Positions 10,066-19,505 of a stretch of DNA of 64,000 nucleotides are shown here, one piece after another. The notes under the pieces are model-generated. The model was not told the origin of the DNA. It worked only from the letters and a program-made list of their open reading frames with translations, and did not search any database. The DNA comes from Yoonia sp. SS1-5 (GTDB taxonomy: Bacteria; Pseudomonadota; Alphaproteobacteria; Rhodobacterales; Rhodobacteraceae). The stretch spans positions 3,835,501-3,899,500 of the forward strand of contig NZ_CP151767.2 in the NCBI RefSeq assembly GCF_038443705.2, in the 5' to 3' direction. A program made the translations under genes and the position numbers. Positions within the stretch are counted from its first letter, which is position 1; every line of letters starts with the position of its first letter.

Positions 10066-10277
10066 AGTCTTTATTCCTTAATGTAGGGGCCCGCCTCCAA
10101 GGGTGTCCGAGCCCGATGAAGCCCGCCGTATAGGAGGGATTCGGCCATTTGGAAAGGGTTTTTTCGGTGATCGGGCAGGGCGCGCGGATGGCCCGGCCCG
10201 GTATCCTTGCACCACACCTTCAGGGGACGTGATTTTAGAGATTGCGTTGTCAGTATTTCGGGTGCACGCATGCACGC

Positions 10278-11441
10278 ATGTCTGTTTTGAACGCGCTGTA
10301 TATCTCTCGCCGTCCGGCTGCTGCCTTTGTGGTCGTGGGTGTATTTTGGGGCTGTTTTGCGGCCCATGTGCCAGAGCTGAAAGCACAGCTCATGGCGTCT
10401 GATGCGCTGTTCGGCACATTGCTTTTGGGGTCGGCAACCGGGCTGGTGTCGTCGATGTGGCTGGCGCCCCGCGCGGATCGGTTTTTAGGTGCGCGCAGCA
10501 TGCAATTTGGCGTCGTCGCCTTGTCGTTGGCATGGCTGCTGCCCTCTCAGATCAGCGCGCCGTTGGTATTTGCAATGGCTATTGCGCTTGTTGGCTTGTG
10601 TTCGGGCCTGTTGGATGTGGTGATGAATGCGCGCGTCAGCGAATTGGAGGCCGCGCATGCCCGCCCGCTGATGAACGCCAATCACGCGATGTTTTCGGTG
10701 GCCTATGCGATAGCCGCTGTCGTGGTCAGCTTTACGCGCGAGGCAGGCGTGCCGCCACCTTACGTCTTTGCGGGGTTCAGCATTTTTTGCCTGTTGCTGG
10801 CGCCGTTTCTGCGCACTGACATTGTGGATGTCACGGCAGAGGATGGCTATCAGGGCCGCTACCCGCTTTGGCCCATTGCCCTTTGCGGTGCGATCACGTT
10901 TGTGGCCTTCATGTCTGAAGCCACGGTCGAGGCATGGTCGGCGCTGCATGTGGAGCGCACATTGGGCGGTGGGGCCGCCGAAGGGGCGCTTGGCCCTGCC
11001 ATGCTGGGGCTGACCATGGCGATTGGCCGGTTTTCCGGTCAGGCGGTGCTGGAAAAGATGCGCGAAGTGCCCGTGGTGATCGTCGCATCCGTGATTTCGG
11101 CTGTTGGAGCAGTGCTGGCGGCCATCGCAACAACGCCGGGCTGGGCTTATCTGGGTTTTGGGGTTCTGGGATTGGGCGTCTCGGTGATTGGGCCGACAGG
11201 TCTGGCGCTGGTCGGAAAACTCGTCGCCCCGCATCTGCGGACCGAAGCGATCAGCCGTGTGGCTGTCATCGGCTTTTCGGGCTTCTTCTTTGCGCCAGTA
11301 TTGATGGGGCTGATGTCCGAAGCCTTTGGCTTGCGGGTCGCTTATGGTGCAGTCGCGGGGCTACTCCTTATGACGGTGCCGCTAGCGATCACGGTCGCCC
11401 GCCAGCCGCTTGTGCCGGTCGACCGACGCCAGCAGACCTGA
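10278..11441 (+). CDS. MFS transporter
   Basis: Major facilitator protein of 387 residues with about 12 hydrophobic segments. The cytoplasmic loop motif between segments 2 and 3 is represented by APRADRFLGAR, and the second half begins after an acidic loop near residue 180. It resembles YbjJ-type sugar/unknown-substrate transporters; the substrate cannot be told. I prefer the ATG at 10278; an in-frame TTG at 10242 is possible and neither has a strong ribosome site. It converges with the hydroxy-acid oxidase, 2 bp apart. Confidence 0.82.
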   Translation: MSVLNALYISRRPAAAFVVVGVFWGCFAAHVPELKAQLMASDALFGTLLLGSATGLVSSMWLAPRADRFLGARSMQFGVVALSLAWLLPSQISAPLVFAMAIALVGLCSGLLDVVMNARVSELEAAHARPLMNANHAMFSVAYAIAAVVVSFTREAGVPPPYVFAGFSIFCLLLAPFLRTDIVDVTAEDGYQGRYPLWPIALCGAITFVAFMSEATVEAWSALHVERTLGGGAAEGALGPAMLGLTMAIGRFSGQAVLEKMREVPVVIVASVISAVGAVLAAIATTPGWAYLGFGVLGLGVSVIGPTGLALVGKLVAPHLRTEAISRVAVIGFSGFFFAPVLMGLMSEAFGLRVAYGAVAGLLLMTVPLAITVARQPLVPVDRRQQT

Positions 11442-11443
11442 CC

Positions 11444-12607
11444 CTAAGCCCAGCTGCCCTCGAAATCCTGCGGGACCAGCAGCACATCGCGGTCCAGCGC
11501 CCGGACATCGCGCCGACCGCATAGCGCCATGGTGACATCCAGCTCTTTATGGATGATCTCCAGCGCCTTGCTGACCCCGGCCTCGCCCATCGCGCCCAGG
11601 CCATATATATAGGCGCGCCCGATATGGACGCCCTTGGCGCCAAGCGCCAGCGCCTTGAGCATGTCCTGACCTGACCGGATGCCGCTATCCATGTGAACCT
11701 CAATCCGGTCACCGACCGCGGCCGCGATCGACGGCAGGACACGGATCGCGGATAGGGCGCCGTCCAGTTGCCGACCGCCATGGTTGCTGACAATGATCGC
11801 ATCCGCCCCGATAGCTGCGGCTTTCTTGGCATCCTCGGCGTCCAGAATACCTTTCAGGATCAGCTTGCCGCCCCATTTTTCCTTGAGCTTCGCAATCTTG
11901 TCCCAGTCAAGCCGCAGGTCAAATTGCTCGTTCGTCCACGAAGACAGGCTGCTTGCGTCGCCCACGCCCTTGGCATGTCCGACAATATTGCCGAAAAACC
12001 GACGTTTTGTCTGCAGCATGCCCAGCCCCCAATGCCATTTCGTGGCAAGGTTGATCATTGTGGGGATGGTCAGTTTGGGCGGGGCGGTCAGGCCGTTCTT
12101 AAGGTCCTTGTGGCGCTGCCCGAGGATCTGCAGATCAAGCGTCAGGACAAGTGCCGAACAGCCGGCCTTTTTCGCGCGGGCAATGATATTATCCACAAAC
12201 TCCTCATCCTGCATCACGTAGAGCTGGAACCAGAATGGCTGGGTCGTGTGGGCCGCGACATCCTCAATCGAGCAGATGGACATCGTTGACAGTGTATAGG
12301 GGACGCCGAATTTTTCAGCCGCCCGGGCTGCCTTGATCTCGCCATCGGCGCATTGCATCCCCGTCAGCCCGACGGGTGCGAGGGCCAATGGCATGGCAAC
12401 ATCCGTCCCAATCAGGGTTGCGGCGGTGCTGCGGTCGGACATGTCGACCGCCACCCGCTGCCGCAAGCGGATCAGGTCAAAGTCTGTGCTGTTCTCTCGA
12501 AAGGTTTGTTCGGTCCAACTGCCGCTTTCGGCATAGTCGTAGAACATCTTTGGCGCACGGCGCTTATGCAACCGCTTGAGATCGTCAATTGTGGTGATGA
12601 CCGGCAT
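11444..12607 (-). CDS. lldD: FMN-dependent alpha-hydroxy acid oxidase/L-lactate dehydrogenase
   Basis: 387-residue TIM-barrel flavoenzyme oxidising L-lactate or a related 2-hydroxy acid. Family landmarks are all present: the N-terminal APKMFYDYAESG, LAPVGLTGM, QLYV, the active-site IIVSNHGGRQLDGA (catalytic histidine and arginine), HMDSGIRSGQDMLKALALGAKGVHIGR for FMN phosphate. Whether lactate, glycolate or mandelate is the substrate is not decidable from motifs, so the symbol is provisional. Confidence 0.88.
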   Translation of the reverse strand: MPVITTIDDLKRLHKRRAPKMFYDYAESGSWTEQTFRENSTDFDLIRLRQRVAVDMSDRSTAATLIGTDVAMPLALAPVGLTGMQCADGEIKAARAAEKFGVPYTLSTMSICSIEDVAAHTTQPFWFQLYVMQDEEFVDNIIARAKKAGCSALVLTLDLQILGQRHKDLKNGLTAPPKLTIPTMINLATKWHWGLGMLQTKRRFFGNIVGHAKGVGDASSLSSWTNEQFDLRLDWDKIAKLKEKWGGKLILKGILDAEDAKKAAAIGADAIIVSNHGGRQLDGALSAIRVLPSIAAAVGDRIEVHMDSGIRSGQDMLKALALGAKGVHIGRAYIYGLGAMGEAGVSKALEIIHKELDVTMALCGRRDVRALDRDVLLVPQDFEGSWA

Positions 12608-12656
12608 GGGAAAGTCCTGAATTGGTAATTATGTCATACCAATTCTGCAAAAACTG

Positions 12657-14669
12657 TCAAAGCGATAAGGCGTGGCGCAGGAACGCGTAGCCCAGTGCCT
12701 GTTCGCGCGCGATGGCCGTTGTTTGCCCGCCGCCCCCATGCCCGCCTGCCCGGCTGTGAAACCATGCAGGTTGCCCGGCCTCTTGCAGAAGGGCCGCGAA
12801 CCGCCGCGAATGGGATGGATCCACCCGGTCATCGGTTTCGTTGGTGTCAATCAACGCGGCGGGGTAGGGCCGTTTGCCGTGATCCTGCACGTTATGCATT
12901 GGCGAGTAGTCCAGCAGCCATGCGCGGGCGGCCGGATCATCAGGGTCGCCATATTCGTCGATCCAGCCCGCCCCGGCCGGAAACAGGTGGTAGCGCAGCA
13001 TGTCCAGCACGCCGACACTGGCCCAGACCGCCCCGAAATATTCGGGAAAGCGCGTCAGCATCACCCCGCATAACAGCCCCCCGTTGCTGCCCCCGTGGCA
13101 GGCGATTTTCTGCGGTGTTGTATAGCCGCGTTCGACCAGATCAGCCGCAATTGCGGCAAAGTCCTCGTAGCCGCGCAACCGGTTCTGCCCTTTGGCGGCC
13201 AGATGCCACGCCGTGCCAAATTCAGAGCCGCCCCGGATATAGGCCTGCACGTAAGCCCCCCCGCGGGCCAGCCATGCGGGACCCTGCAGCCGCATATAGT
13301 AGGGGCCAAGCGAGACCCCAAAGCCGCCATACCCGTATTGCAGCACCGGGATGCTGCCCATGGCGTCGACGTGATCCCTGGGCAGGATGATATGATAGGG
13401 AACCTCGGTTCCGTCTGCCGAGATCGCGATATGCATGGCGACTGTCATACCGTCGCTATCGAAACTGGTCGTTCCCTTGGTAATCGGTTTGTAGTCAGGC
13501 GTGCCTGTCTGTTCGAACACCCATGTCTGGTTGGGCTCGAGAAAGCCGCTGGTAAACATCTGCAGCGGTTCATCCGGCGCGCCCTCGGCGTCGAGCGGGC
13601 CGATATTCAGCGCTTGCGCTTCAATCGGCAGCGGCAGGGTTTCAGGGGCGGCATTAGCAGCGCGCAGATCATATCGGCGCAACCGGGGGACAAGCGTGTC
13701 TTCTTCCACCCAGAACACATGATCTCTGCCGAAAAAGACCTGCGCATCCTGAATGGCCCTGCGGTCGCCGGGATGGAACAGGATCTGTTTGTCGCTGCCG
13801 TCGATCTTGCGCAGAACCAGCGTGCCTGCCGGGTCCGGCCCGTCATCCGCCGTTACATATGCATAATGGGTTTCATTATGGCTGCAGCTTGTATGAGCCG
13901 GTGCCTCAAGCAACTGGTCGCGGCCATTGATGCGAATGGTTGTGACATTGTCGCCGATATTGCGGACGCGGCCCAGGCCAATCCCGCGCGCGCCGTCCTG
14001 CAGCGGGAATGTATAGGCGTAGGCAAGCAAATCGTCGTGACCCACGGCGAACACCGTGGGCGCGTCGGCCATGGCTATGCCGCGCCCCAGCTGAATGATC
14101 CGGCCTTGCCATCCCGACCGGGTCGCGCTGCCGGGCAGGGCGGCCGTACCCAGCAGGATCGTGTCGGCATCAAGCCAGGCTGCCCCCGACCGGGCCGGCG
14201 CGATATCAAACCCGTCCTTTACAGCGGCAGATGCGTTGCAATCCCATTCCAGATAGCGGGTCTGGTCGGACCCTTTATGCGAGAGTGCGAGCAGAACCCT
14301 GTCCTGATCAGACCAGAGCGTTTCAGCCCCACGCCAGTGCCAGTCATCATCTTCCTCGGCGCAAAACGCATCCAGATCAAAGACCGTCTGCCAACGGGCG
14401 TCAGCGGTAATAGCCGTGCCTTCTGCGACGCGGCGCCAGATCCCGCGCGGATGATCCGCGTCGCGGTGCCAGTTATACATCCAGCTGCCCCGCCGACTGA
14501 CACCGCCCAGGTTGTCGGGGTCTTCCATGACGCGGGTGATTTCTGCCACATCTGCATCGAACCGGGCGTCGCAAAAAGCAGCCTCGGTCCGTGCGACCTG
14601 TTCGGCGGTAAACGCCGCGATAGCGTCTGCGTCGGTTTCGAGTGCGGCGAAGGCGATTGGGTCGGTCAT
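12657..14669 (-). CDS. Prolyl oligopeptidase family protein (S9)
   Basis: Serine peptidase of 670 residues with an N-terminal beta-propeller and a C-terminal alpha/beta-hydrolase domain. The nucleophile lies in CHGGSNGGLL (near residue 528), the acid in the DTNETDDRVDPSHS region, and the histidine in RAGGHGGGG. The propeller would exclude large substrates. No signal peptide is visible, so it is likely cytoplasmic. The ATG at 14669 has AAGGGGGA upstream; a 19-codon extension is less likely. It follows trpA on the same strand after 60 bp. Confidence 0.93.
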   Translation of the reverse strand: MTDPIAFAALETDADAIAAFTAEQVARTEAAFCDARFDADVAEITRVMEDPDNLGGVSRRGSWMYNWHRDADHPRGIWRRVAEGTAITADARWQTVFDLDAFCAEEDDDWHWRGAETLWSDQDRVLLALSHKGSDQTRYLEWDCNASAAVKDGFDIAPARSGAAWLDADTILLGTAALPGSATRSGWQGRIIQLGRGIAMADAPTVFAVGHDDLLAYAYTFPLQDGARGIGLGRVRNIGDNVTTIRINGRDQLLEAPAHTSCSHNETHYAYVTADDGPDPAGTLVLRKIDGSDKQILFHPGDRRAIQDAQVFFGRDHVFWVEEDTLVPRLRRYDLRAANAAPETLPLPIEAQALNIGPLDAEGAPDEPLQMFTSGFLEPNQTWVFEQTGTPDYKPITKGTTSFDSDGMTVAMHIAISADGTEVPYHIILPRDHVDAMGSIPVLQYGYGGFGVSLGPYYMRLQGPAWLARGGAYVQAYIRGGSEFGTAWHLAAKGQNRLRGYEDFAAIAADLVERGYTTPQKIACHGGSNGGLLCGVMLTRFPEYFGAVWASVGVLDMLRYHLFPAGAGWIDEYGDPDDPAARAWLLDYSPMHNVQDHGKRPYPAALIDTNETDDRVDPSHSRRFAALLQEAGQPAWFHSRAGGHGGGGQTTAIAREQALGYAFLRHALSL

Positions 14670-14729
14670 GGCGGTCCCCCTTTTGGCATATAGGGGCACA
14701 AAGCCATGATCGTCAGGTGCTGGCAAGGG

Positions 14730-15521
14730 TCAGGCGCGATGCGCCCCATCGGCAAGCGATTTGACGAATTCCAACACCTCGGTCACGCTTTCACCTGCGC
14801 CGATCCGTTCTACAATGGCGGATCCCACAACAGCGCCATCCGCGATTTTGGCGATGTCTTCTGCATTCTGTGGGTTCTTGATCCCAAAGCCGACAATAAC
14901 GGGCAGATCAGTTTTTGATTTGATCCGCGCGACCTCTGGCCCGACGCTGTCTGCCTGTGCGGCGGCGGCACCGGTGATGCCGGTCACAGACACGTAATAG
15001 ACAAAGCCCGAGGTGTTTTCCAAGACCTTTGGCAGGCGCTTGGCATCTGTGGTCGGGGTGGCGAGGCGGATAAAGTTGATCCCGGCCTTCTGGGCGGGGA
15101 TGCATAGCTCATCATCTTCTTCGGGGGGCAGGTCAACGATGATCAGCCCGTCGATACCTGCAGCAGTTGCGTCGCTGAGAAATGCATCAACGCCGCGTGA
15201 ATAGATCGGATTGTAGTATCCCATCATCACAATCGGGGTGACCGCATCGGTTTTGCGAAACTCACGGGCATATTGCAGCGTCTTTTCCAGATCCTGACCG
15301 GCCTCCAGCGCGCGCTGCCCGGCCAGTTGGATGGTCGGGCCGTCCGCCATGGGATCGGTAAAGGGCATCCCCAGTTCGATGATATCGACACCGGCCGCGG
15401 GCAGGCCTTTGACGATCTCCAGACCCGTTTCATAATCAGGATCGCCTGCCATGACATAGGCGACAAAGGCCTTCTTGCCGTCGGCCCGCAATTGCGCAAA
15501 TTTCGCGTCGATTCTGCTCAT
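14730..15521 (-). CDS. trpA: Tryptophan synthase alpha chain
   Basis: Cleaves indole-3-glycerol phosphate to indole, which is channelled to TrpB. Catalytic residues are visible: the glutamate in [17 protein letters not shown] and the aspartate in [18 protein letters not shown] and GSAIVERI form the phosphate site. 263 residues from the MSRIDAKF methionine; six codons further upstream are open but less likely. It is 12 kb from trpFB and on the opposite strand, so the trp pathway is split here. Confidence 0.96.
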   Translation of the reverse strand: MSRIDAKFAQLRADGKKAFVAYVMAGDPDYETGLEIVKGLPAAGVDIIELGMPFTDPMADGPTIQLAGQRALEAGQDLEKTLQYAREFRKTDAVTPIVMMGYYNPIYSRGVDAFLSDATAAGIDGLIIVDLPPEEDDELCIPAQKAGINFIRLATPTTDAKRLPKVLENTSGFVYYVSVTGITGAAAAQADSVGPEVARIKSKTDLPVIVGFGIKNPQNAEDIAKIADGAVVGSAIVERIGAGESVTEVLEFVKSLADGAHRA

Positions 15522-15606
15522 CTTTGTCCCCGTCATCACGTTTGCGTTGGTTTGCGCGATGCATGCGGGAAAATCAATGCCGGATCAGTCGTGGGGTTTT
15601 GGCGGC

Positions 15607-16017
15607 TTACCCGTCGCTTTCGCAATTGAACATCCAGCTGACGCCGAATTTGTCACGCAGCATTCCGAAACCCGCAGCCCAGAAGGTCGGTTCAAAGGGC
15701 ATGATAACCGTGCCGCCTGCGGCCATTTTCTCAAATGCTTGCTGCGCCTGTGCGACGGTGGGCCAGTCGGTCTGGATGTTAAAGCCGGAGTAGGTGATCG
15801 GCTTATCCTCGAAATCATCGCTGATCATCAGGCTGCCGCCCGCAAATTCCAACCGGCCATGGGCCAGCCTGTCTTCCTGGCCGGGCGGAATTTCCGTGCC
15901 ATCGGGTATCTCGGAAAAGCGCATGACCCCTTCGATCTTGCCGCCCAACGCATCGGCATAAAAGGTCAGGGCCGCAAGGGCCGTTCCGTTCATGGTCAGA
16001 TATGGATTGATTTGCAT
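15607..16017 (-). CDS. VOC superfamily (PhnB-like) protein
   Basis: 136 residues of the glyoxalase/bleomycin-resistance fold, PhnB/3-demethylubiquinone-methyltransferase-like branch: YLTMNGTALAALTFYADALGGKI at the start and DKFGVSWMFNCE at the end. Such proteins are usually cytoplasmic, often dimeric, and many lack a known substrate. It lies upstream of trpA on the same strand with an 85-bp gap. Confidence 0.85.
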   Translation of the reverse strand: MQINPYLTMNGTALAALTFYADALGGKIEGVMRFSEIPDGTEIPPGQEDRLAHGRLEFAGGSLMISDDFEDKPITYSGFNIQTDWPTVAQAQQAFEKMAAGGTVIMPFEPTFWAAGFGMLRDKFGVSWMFNCESDG

Positions 16018-16115
16018 GTGATCCTCCCGGCGTTTGGCCGCGATGATAGCATAGGTCCGACTTGCGCAGAAACCTGGTTGCCCCTAGAAGCACGCAAAGC
16101 CGAAGGAGAGCCTCG

Positions 16116-17213
16116 ATGGGTTTCAAGATGGGTATCGTGGGTCTGCCGAATGTCGGCAAATCGACCCTGTTTAATGCATTGACCAAAACCGCTGCCGCGC
16201 AGGCGGCAAATTTCCCGTTTTGCACGATCGAGCCCAATGTGGGCGAGGTTGCCGTGCCGGATGCCCGGCTGGATAAGCTGGCTGCGATCGCCCAGTCAAA
16301 GCAGATCATCCCCACCCGGATGACCTTTGTCGATATCGCGGGCCTCGTGAAAGGTGCGTCCAAGGGCGAGGGGCTGGGCAACCAGTTTCTGGCCAATATC
16401 CGTGAATGTGATGCCATCGCCCATGTGCTGCGCTGTTTTGAGGATGACGACATCACCCATGTGGATGGCCGGGTTGATCCCGTGGCTGATGCGGACGTGA
16501 TTGAGACCGAATTGATGCTGGCCGATCTGGAAAGCATCGAAAAGCGGTTGCAGAACATTGTCCGCAAGGTGCGCGGCGGCGACAAGGAGGCCGTCGTGCA
16601 AGAGCGGCTTTTGAAAGCCGCCCAAGCAGCCCTCGAAGATGGCAAGCCGGCCCGCACCGTAGCTGTGGATGACGAGGATGCCAAGGCGTGGAAAATGCTG
16701 CAATTGCTGACCACCAAGCCTATTTTGTATGTCTGCAACGTCGAAGAAGACAGTGCCGGCACGGGCAACAGCCAGTCGGCCCGCGTGGCCGAGATGGCCG
16801 CCGCACAGGGCAATGCCCATGTGGTAATCTCTGCCCGCATCGAGGAAGAGATCAGCCAGCTGGAGGCTGACGAGGCCGAGATGTTCCTGGGCGAAATGGG
16901 CCTGGAAGAGCCGGGGCTGGATCGGTTGATCCGCGCGGGGTACGCGTTGTTGCATCTGCAAACCTATTTCACCGTTGGTCCGAAAGAGGCGCGCGCCTGG
17001 ACGATCAAGGAAGGCACCTCAGCCCCGCAGGCCGCGGGCGTGATCCATGGCGATTTTGAAAAGGGTTTCATCCGGGCGGAAACGATTGCCTATGAAGATT
17101 TCGTGACGCTGGGGGGCGAGGGGCCATCAAAAGAGGCCGGCAAAATGCGCGCCGAGGGCAAAGCCTATATCGTCAAGGATGGCGATGTGATGCATTTCCT
17201 CTTCAACACCTAG
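16116..17213 (+). CDS. ychF: YchF/OLA1-type P-loop ATPase
   Basis: Ribosome-associated, redox-responsive ATPase of the Obg-related TRAFAC group. G1 is GLPNVGKST (residues 9-17), the DIAGLVKGAS switch region is present, and the nucleotide-specificity loop reads YVCNVEE, as in YchF proteins that prefer ATP. The C-terminal TGS domain ends in VMHFLFNT. 365 residues; the ATG has GAAGGAGA upstream. Its TAG stop overlaps the CTAG target duplication of the adjacent MITE-like element. Confidence 0.96.
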   Translation: MGFKMGIVGLPNVGKSTLFNALTKTAAAQAANFPFCTIEPNVGEVAVPDARLDKLAAIAQSKQIIPTRMTFVDIAGLVKGASKGEGLGNQFLANIRECDAIAHVLRCFEDDDITHVDGRVDPVADADVIETELMLADLESIEKRLQNIVRKVRGGDKEAVVQERLLKAAQAALEDGKPARTVAVDDEDAKAWKMLQLLTTKPILYVCNVEEDSAGTGNSQSARVAEMAAAQGNAHVVISARIEEEISQLEADEAEMFLGEMGLEEPGLDRLIRAGYALLHLQTYFTVGPKEARAWTIKEGTSAPQAAGVIHGDFEKGFIRAETIAYEDFVTLGGEGPSKEAGKMRAEGKAYIVKDGDVMHFLFNT

Positions 17214-17478
17214 GGTCAGGACCCATTAATTCCACGGCGCCAGCGCAAATTTCACGAAATATCAGTGGTTTGGGGCGCGCAGGCCATAGTTGTTCTACGG
17301 ACAAGCGGCCCACGCCGCTGAGATGAAGTGAAATCCGCGCCCGAAGGGTTTGGCTGATTTTGGCCGTGATCATCGTTGCACCCCCTTGAAATAGAACCAC
17401 TATTACGGCGGGGCTGTGCCTCGTCACGACCAAAATCAGTCAAACTGGCGACGTGGAATTAATGGGTCCTGACCCTAG
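17210..17478. mobile_element. MITE-like element with perfect terminal repeats
   Basis: The outer 26 bp at 17211-17236 and 17452-17477 are exact reverse complements, and a CGCCAG/CTGGCG match continues inward. CTAG occurs at both ends (17210-17213, 17475-17478), consistent with a 4-bp target duplication outside 23-bp inverted repeats starting GGTCAGGACCC. No transposase frame fits inside. Target and end structure suggest a non-autonomous IS5-family derivative. It carries the TAG of ychF at one end and, at the other, the last codons and TAA of the HTH-TPR gene. Confidence 0.85.
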
Positions 17479-19180
17479 CGCGCAATTCCTTGATCTGATT
17501 AATAACGGATCTGGCGTTTTTTAAATGATCGGCGGCATCGGCCGTCTGATACATCTCATAGGCCTTGGACACAGCATTTTCCGCAGCATCAAGATGTTGA
17601 GCGTCCCCAGTTTTTTGGAATAGCGCGACATGCGCCTCGCTCTTGTTCTCTTGCGACATCGCCCAGCTTAGCGGCGTTTTATCGGGGCTGCGGACACGCA
17701 GCGCGGCGTCAAATGCGGCCAGCGCAGCTTGTGCAGTCACAAGATCATTGTCGGCGCGATGCAGCAGCAACAGGACATTGCCCAAATTGTGCTGCGTTGT
17801 GGCCCGCAGCATGGGCTGCTGTTCTTTTGATTGGACTTCAAGTGCGGCCTGATAGGCCTCTACGGCTTGTTTGAGTTTTCCAGCGTCATCGCCTTGCATG
17901 CCAAGTGTCGCAAGAACATTGCCCAGATTGCTCTGGGCGCTTGCCCATGCGGCTGGAGTATCTTCCTTGGAAAAGACGGTCAGGGCTGCCCGATATGCAT
18001 GCGCCGCGCTTTCAAGTCGGGCACTATCGGTCATCTTTTCGCCAAGTGTTGCGTTGGCAGCCGCGAGATTGTTTTGTGTCTTGGCCCAATCCATCGGGTC
18101 AATATCCGGGCGACGTTCCAAGAGGGCTTGTTCATAGGCGTCTGCCGCGGCTTTGAGATCGCCCAAATCACCTGTTCGTCCGGCCAGGACCTGCAATGCG
18201 GTTCCCAGCGCGTGATAAAGCCGGGCCCAGTCAACCGGATGGGCTGCCCGATCGGTTTGCGTGATGCGGTCGCGAAATAAGGTGACTGCGAGCGACAATG
18301 TGCCTGGCGAGGTTTCCTGCATACCTCTTGCGAGCGTGGTTTGTGCCAGTTGTTCCATCACCCGTCCGCGCAGCTGAGGCGATGGTGCGGTTTGTAGCGC
18401 GTGGTTAAAGAGGTTTTCGGCGACCTTAAGGTCAAAGGAACGCCCCATGCGCTGCCCAATATCCAGCCAATGATCCGCCGTTTCACGGATCGCATCCCAA
18501 TCAGCGATCGCGTCGGTCTGCAGCTTCATCAAAACCTTTTGCGCCGCAGCGCCAGGATCGTTGCGCACCCGGTCCTGATCGACCCCGAGGTCGAGCAATG
18601 CCCCCATCTCTGCCGCTTTGCGCGCAATCGCGTCGTCCAGATAGGCGCCGCCTGCCTCTGGCCCCTCGGTCTTGTTCAGCTGCTGCAACGCTGCCCGCAC
18701 CGCCGCAACCCCGTCATCGGTGTTGTCAGGCAGTTCAGCGCGCGCCTGCATCCGCGTGGCGGCCTCAAGTGCGGCCTTTAGATCCTGATGCGCGATGCGG
18801 ACGTCGGTCGTGTCTGTACCTGCATATTCGTAAGCAAGTGCTATTAGAAGGTCTTCGCCGATTGCCGGATCGCCGTCTTTTTCTGTTTCCGCCAAAAGTT
18901 GTGCGGCACGGCTGTCTTCGGCTGTTGTGGTATCTTCCGCTGGCAGATCACCCTTCAGGATCAAATCCAGCACATCATCTTTCAGGGCCAGCGCCTCTGC
19001 CAGCTTTCCGGCAGTTAAAGGCGTTATTGGGCGTTTGCCGCGTTCGATCTGACTGACAAAGCCCTTGCGATCAGAGTTCCCGAATGCTTCCTCCGCCAGC
19101 GTTGAGAGCGTCCACCCTGCTTCTACGCGACTTTTTCGTACCGCGGCACCAAAGGCCTTCAACGCGTCCGATGTAACCAT
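17459..19180 (-). CDS. XRE-type HTH protein with TPR repeats
   Basis: 573 residues. The N-terminal 60 form a Cro/CI-type helix-turn-helix (LAEEAFGNSDRKGFVSQIERGKRPITPLTAGKLAEAL). After a variable linker, several TPR-like units with a repeating W(A)xxQxNLGN signature run from about 310 to 520 (DWAKTQNNLAAA, AWASAQSNLGNV, RATTQHNLGNVL). This suggests a DNA-binding regulator whose TPR domain senses a protein or ligand. The last six residues come from the MITE-like element, so the original C-terminus is changed. Three direct repeats lie just upstream. Confidence 0.8.
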   Translation of the reverse strand: MVTSDALKAFGAAVRKSRVEAGWTLSTLAEEAFGNSDRKGFVSQIERGKRPITPLTAGKLAEALALKDDVLDLILKGDLPAEDTTTAEDSRAAQLLAETEKDGDPAIGEDLLIALAYEYAGTDTTDVRIAHQDLKAALEAATRMQARAELPDNTDDGVAAVRAALQQLNKTEGPEAGGAYLDDAIARKAAEMGALLDLGVDQDRVRNDPGAAAQKVLMKLQTDAIADWDAIRETADHWLDIGQRMGRSFDLKVAENLFNHALQTAPSPQLRGRVMEQLAQTTLARGMQETSPGTLSLAVTLFRDRITQTDRAAHPVDWARLYHALGTALQVLAGRTGDLGDLKAAADAYEQALLERRPDIDPMDWAKTQNNLAAANATLGEKMTDSARLESAAHAYRAALTVFSKEDTPAAWASAQSNLGNVLATLGMQGDDAGKLKQAVEAYQAALEVQSKEQQPMLRATTQHNLGNVLLLLHRADNDLVTAQAALAAFDAALRVRSPDKTPLSWAMSQENKSEAHVALFQKTGDAQHLDAAENAVSKAYEMYQTADAADHLKNARSVINQIKELRARVRTH

Positions 19181-19181
19181 A

Positions 19182-19233
19182 TGTCACCAACCCTCTACGG
19201 CCTGTCACCAACGGAAACTTTCCTATCACCCGG
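19182..19233. promoter_or_regulatory. Three direct repeats at 21-bp spacing
   Basis: TGTCACCAAC occurs at 19182-19191 and 19203-19212, with the variant TATCACCCGG at 19224-19233. The starts are exactly 21 bp apart, two helical turns, on one face of the DNA. They lie immediately upstream of the HTH-TPR start codon and between it and a divergent small ORF, as expected of an autoregulatory operator array. Confidence 0.55.
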
Positions 19234-19317
19234 TTGGGCGCGAACGGCACCATGCTCGTCCACGTGATCACAGTAACCAATGACCCGCGGGTCTCAACCC
19301 TGAATGGAGTGAGACCA

Positions 19318-19461
19318 ATGACAGAGTTCATGACCTTTTTCTGCACCGAGGCAGGTAATATCCTGTCTGCTTTCCTTTGCATCGCAGCCCTTGCAGGGGT
19401 CGACCAGCGGATATGCCTTGTGCTGAGCCTATGGATGCATCTTGCACTGATTATGATCTGA
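19318..19461 (+). CDS. Putative 47-residue membrane protein
   Basis: A short ORF divergent from the HTH-TPR gene. The ATG has GGAGTGAG about 6 bp upstream. The product is hydrophobic over most of its length (FMTFFCTEAGNILSAFLCIA and LVLSLWMHLALIM), giving one or two membrane segments. A strong hairpin follows 8 bp after the stop. I recognise no homologue. Ribosome site, hairpin and shared operator region argue for a real gene; its size argues for caution. Confidence 0.45.
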   Translation: MTEFMTFFCTEAGNILSAFLCIAALAGVDQRICLVLSLWMHLALIMI

Positions 19462-19469
19462 TGCCCCTT

Positions 19470-19505
19470 GGCCGCGGTTTGCGCCGCGGCCTAATCATCC
19501 TTTTT
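19470..19505 (+). terminator. Hairpin between convergent genes
   Basis: GGCCGCGG-TTTGCG-CCGCGGCC (19470-19491) followed on the plus strand by TAATCATCCTTTTT. It would terminate transcription of the small ORF, and its right arm overlaps the stop codon of the opposing DUF4130 gene. Confidence 0.55.

Noticed and set aside
13095..14693. 532-codon plus-strand open frame
   Set aside because: It is antisense to the prolyl oligopeptidase, whose catalytic motifs are complete; high G+C keeps the opposite frame open.
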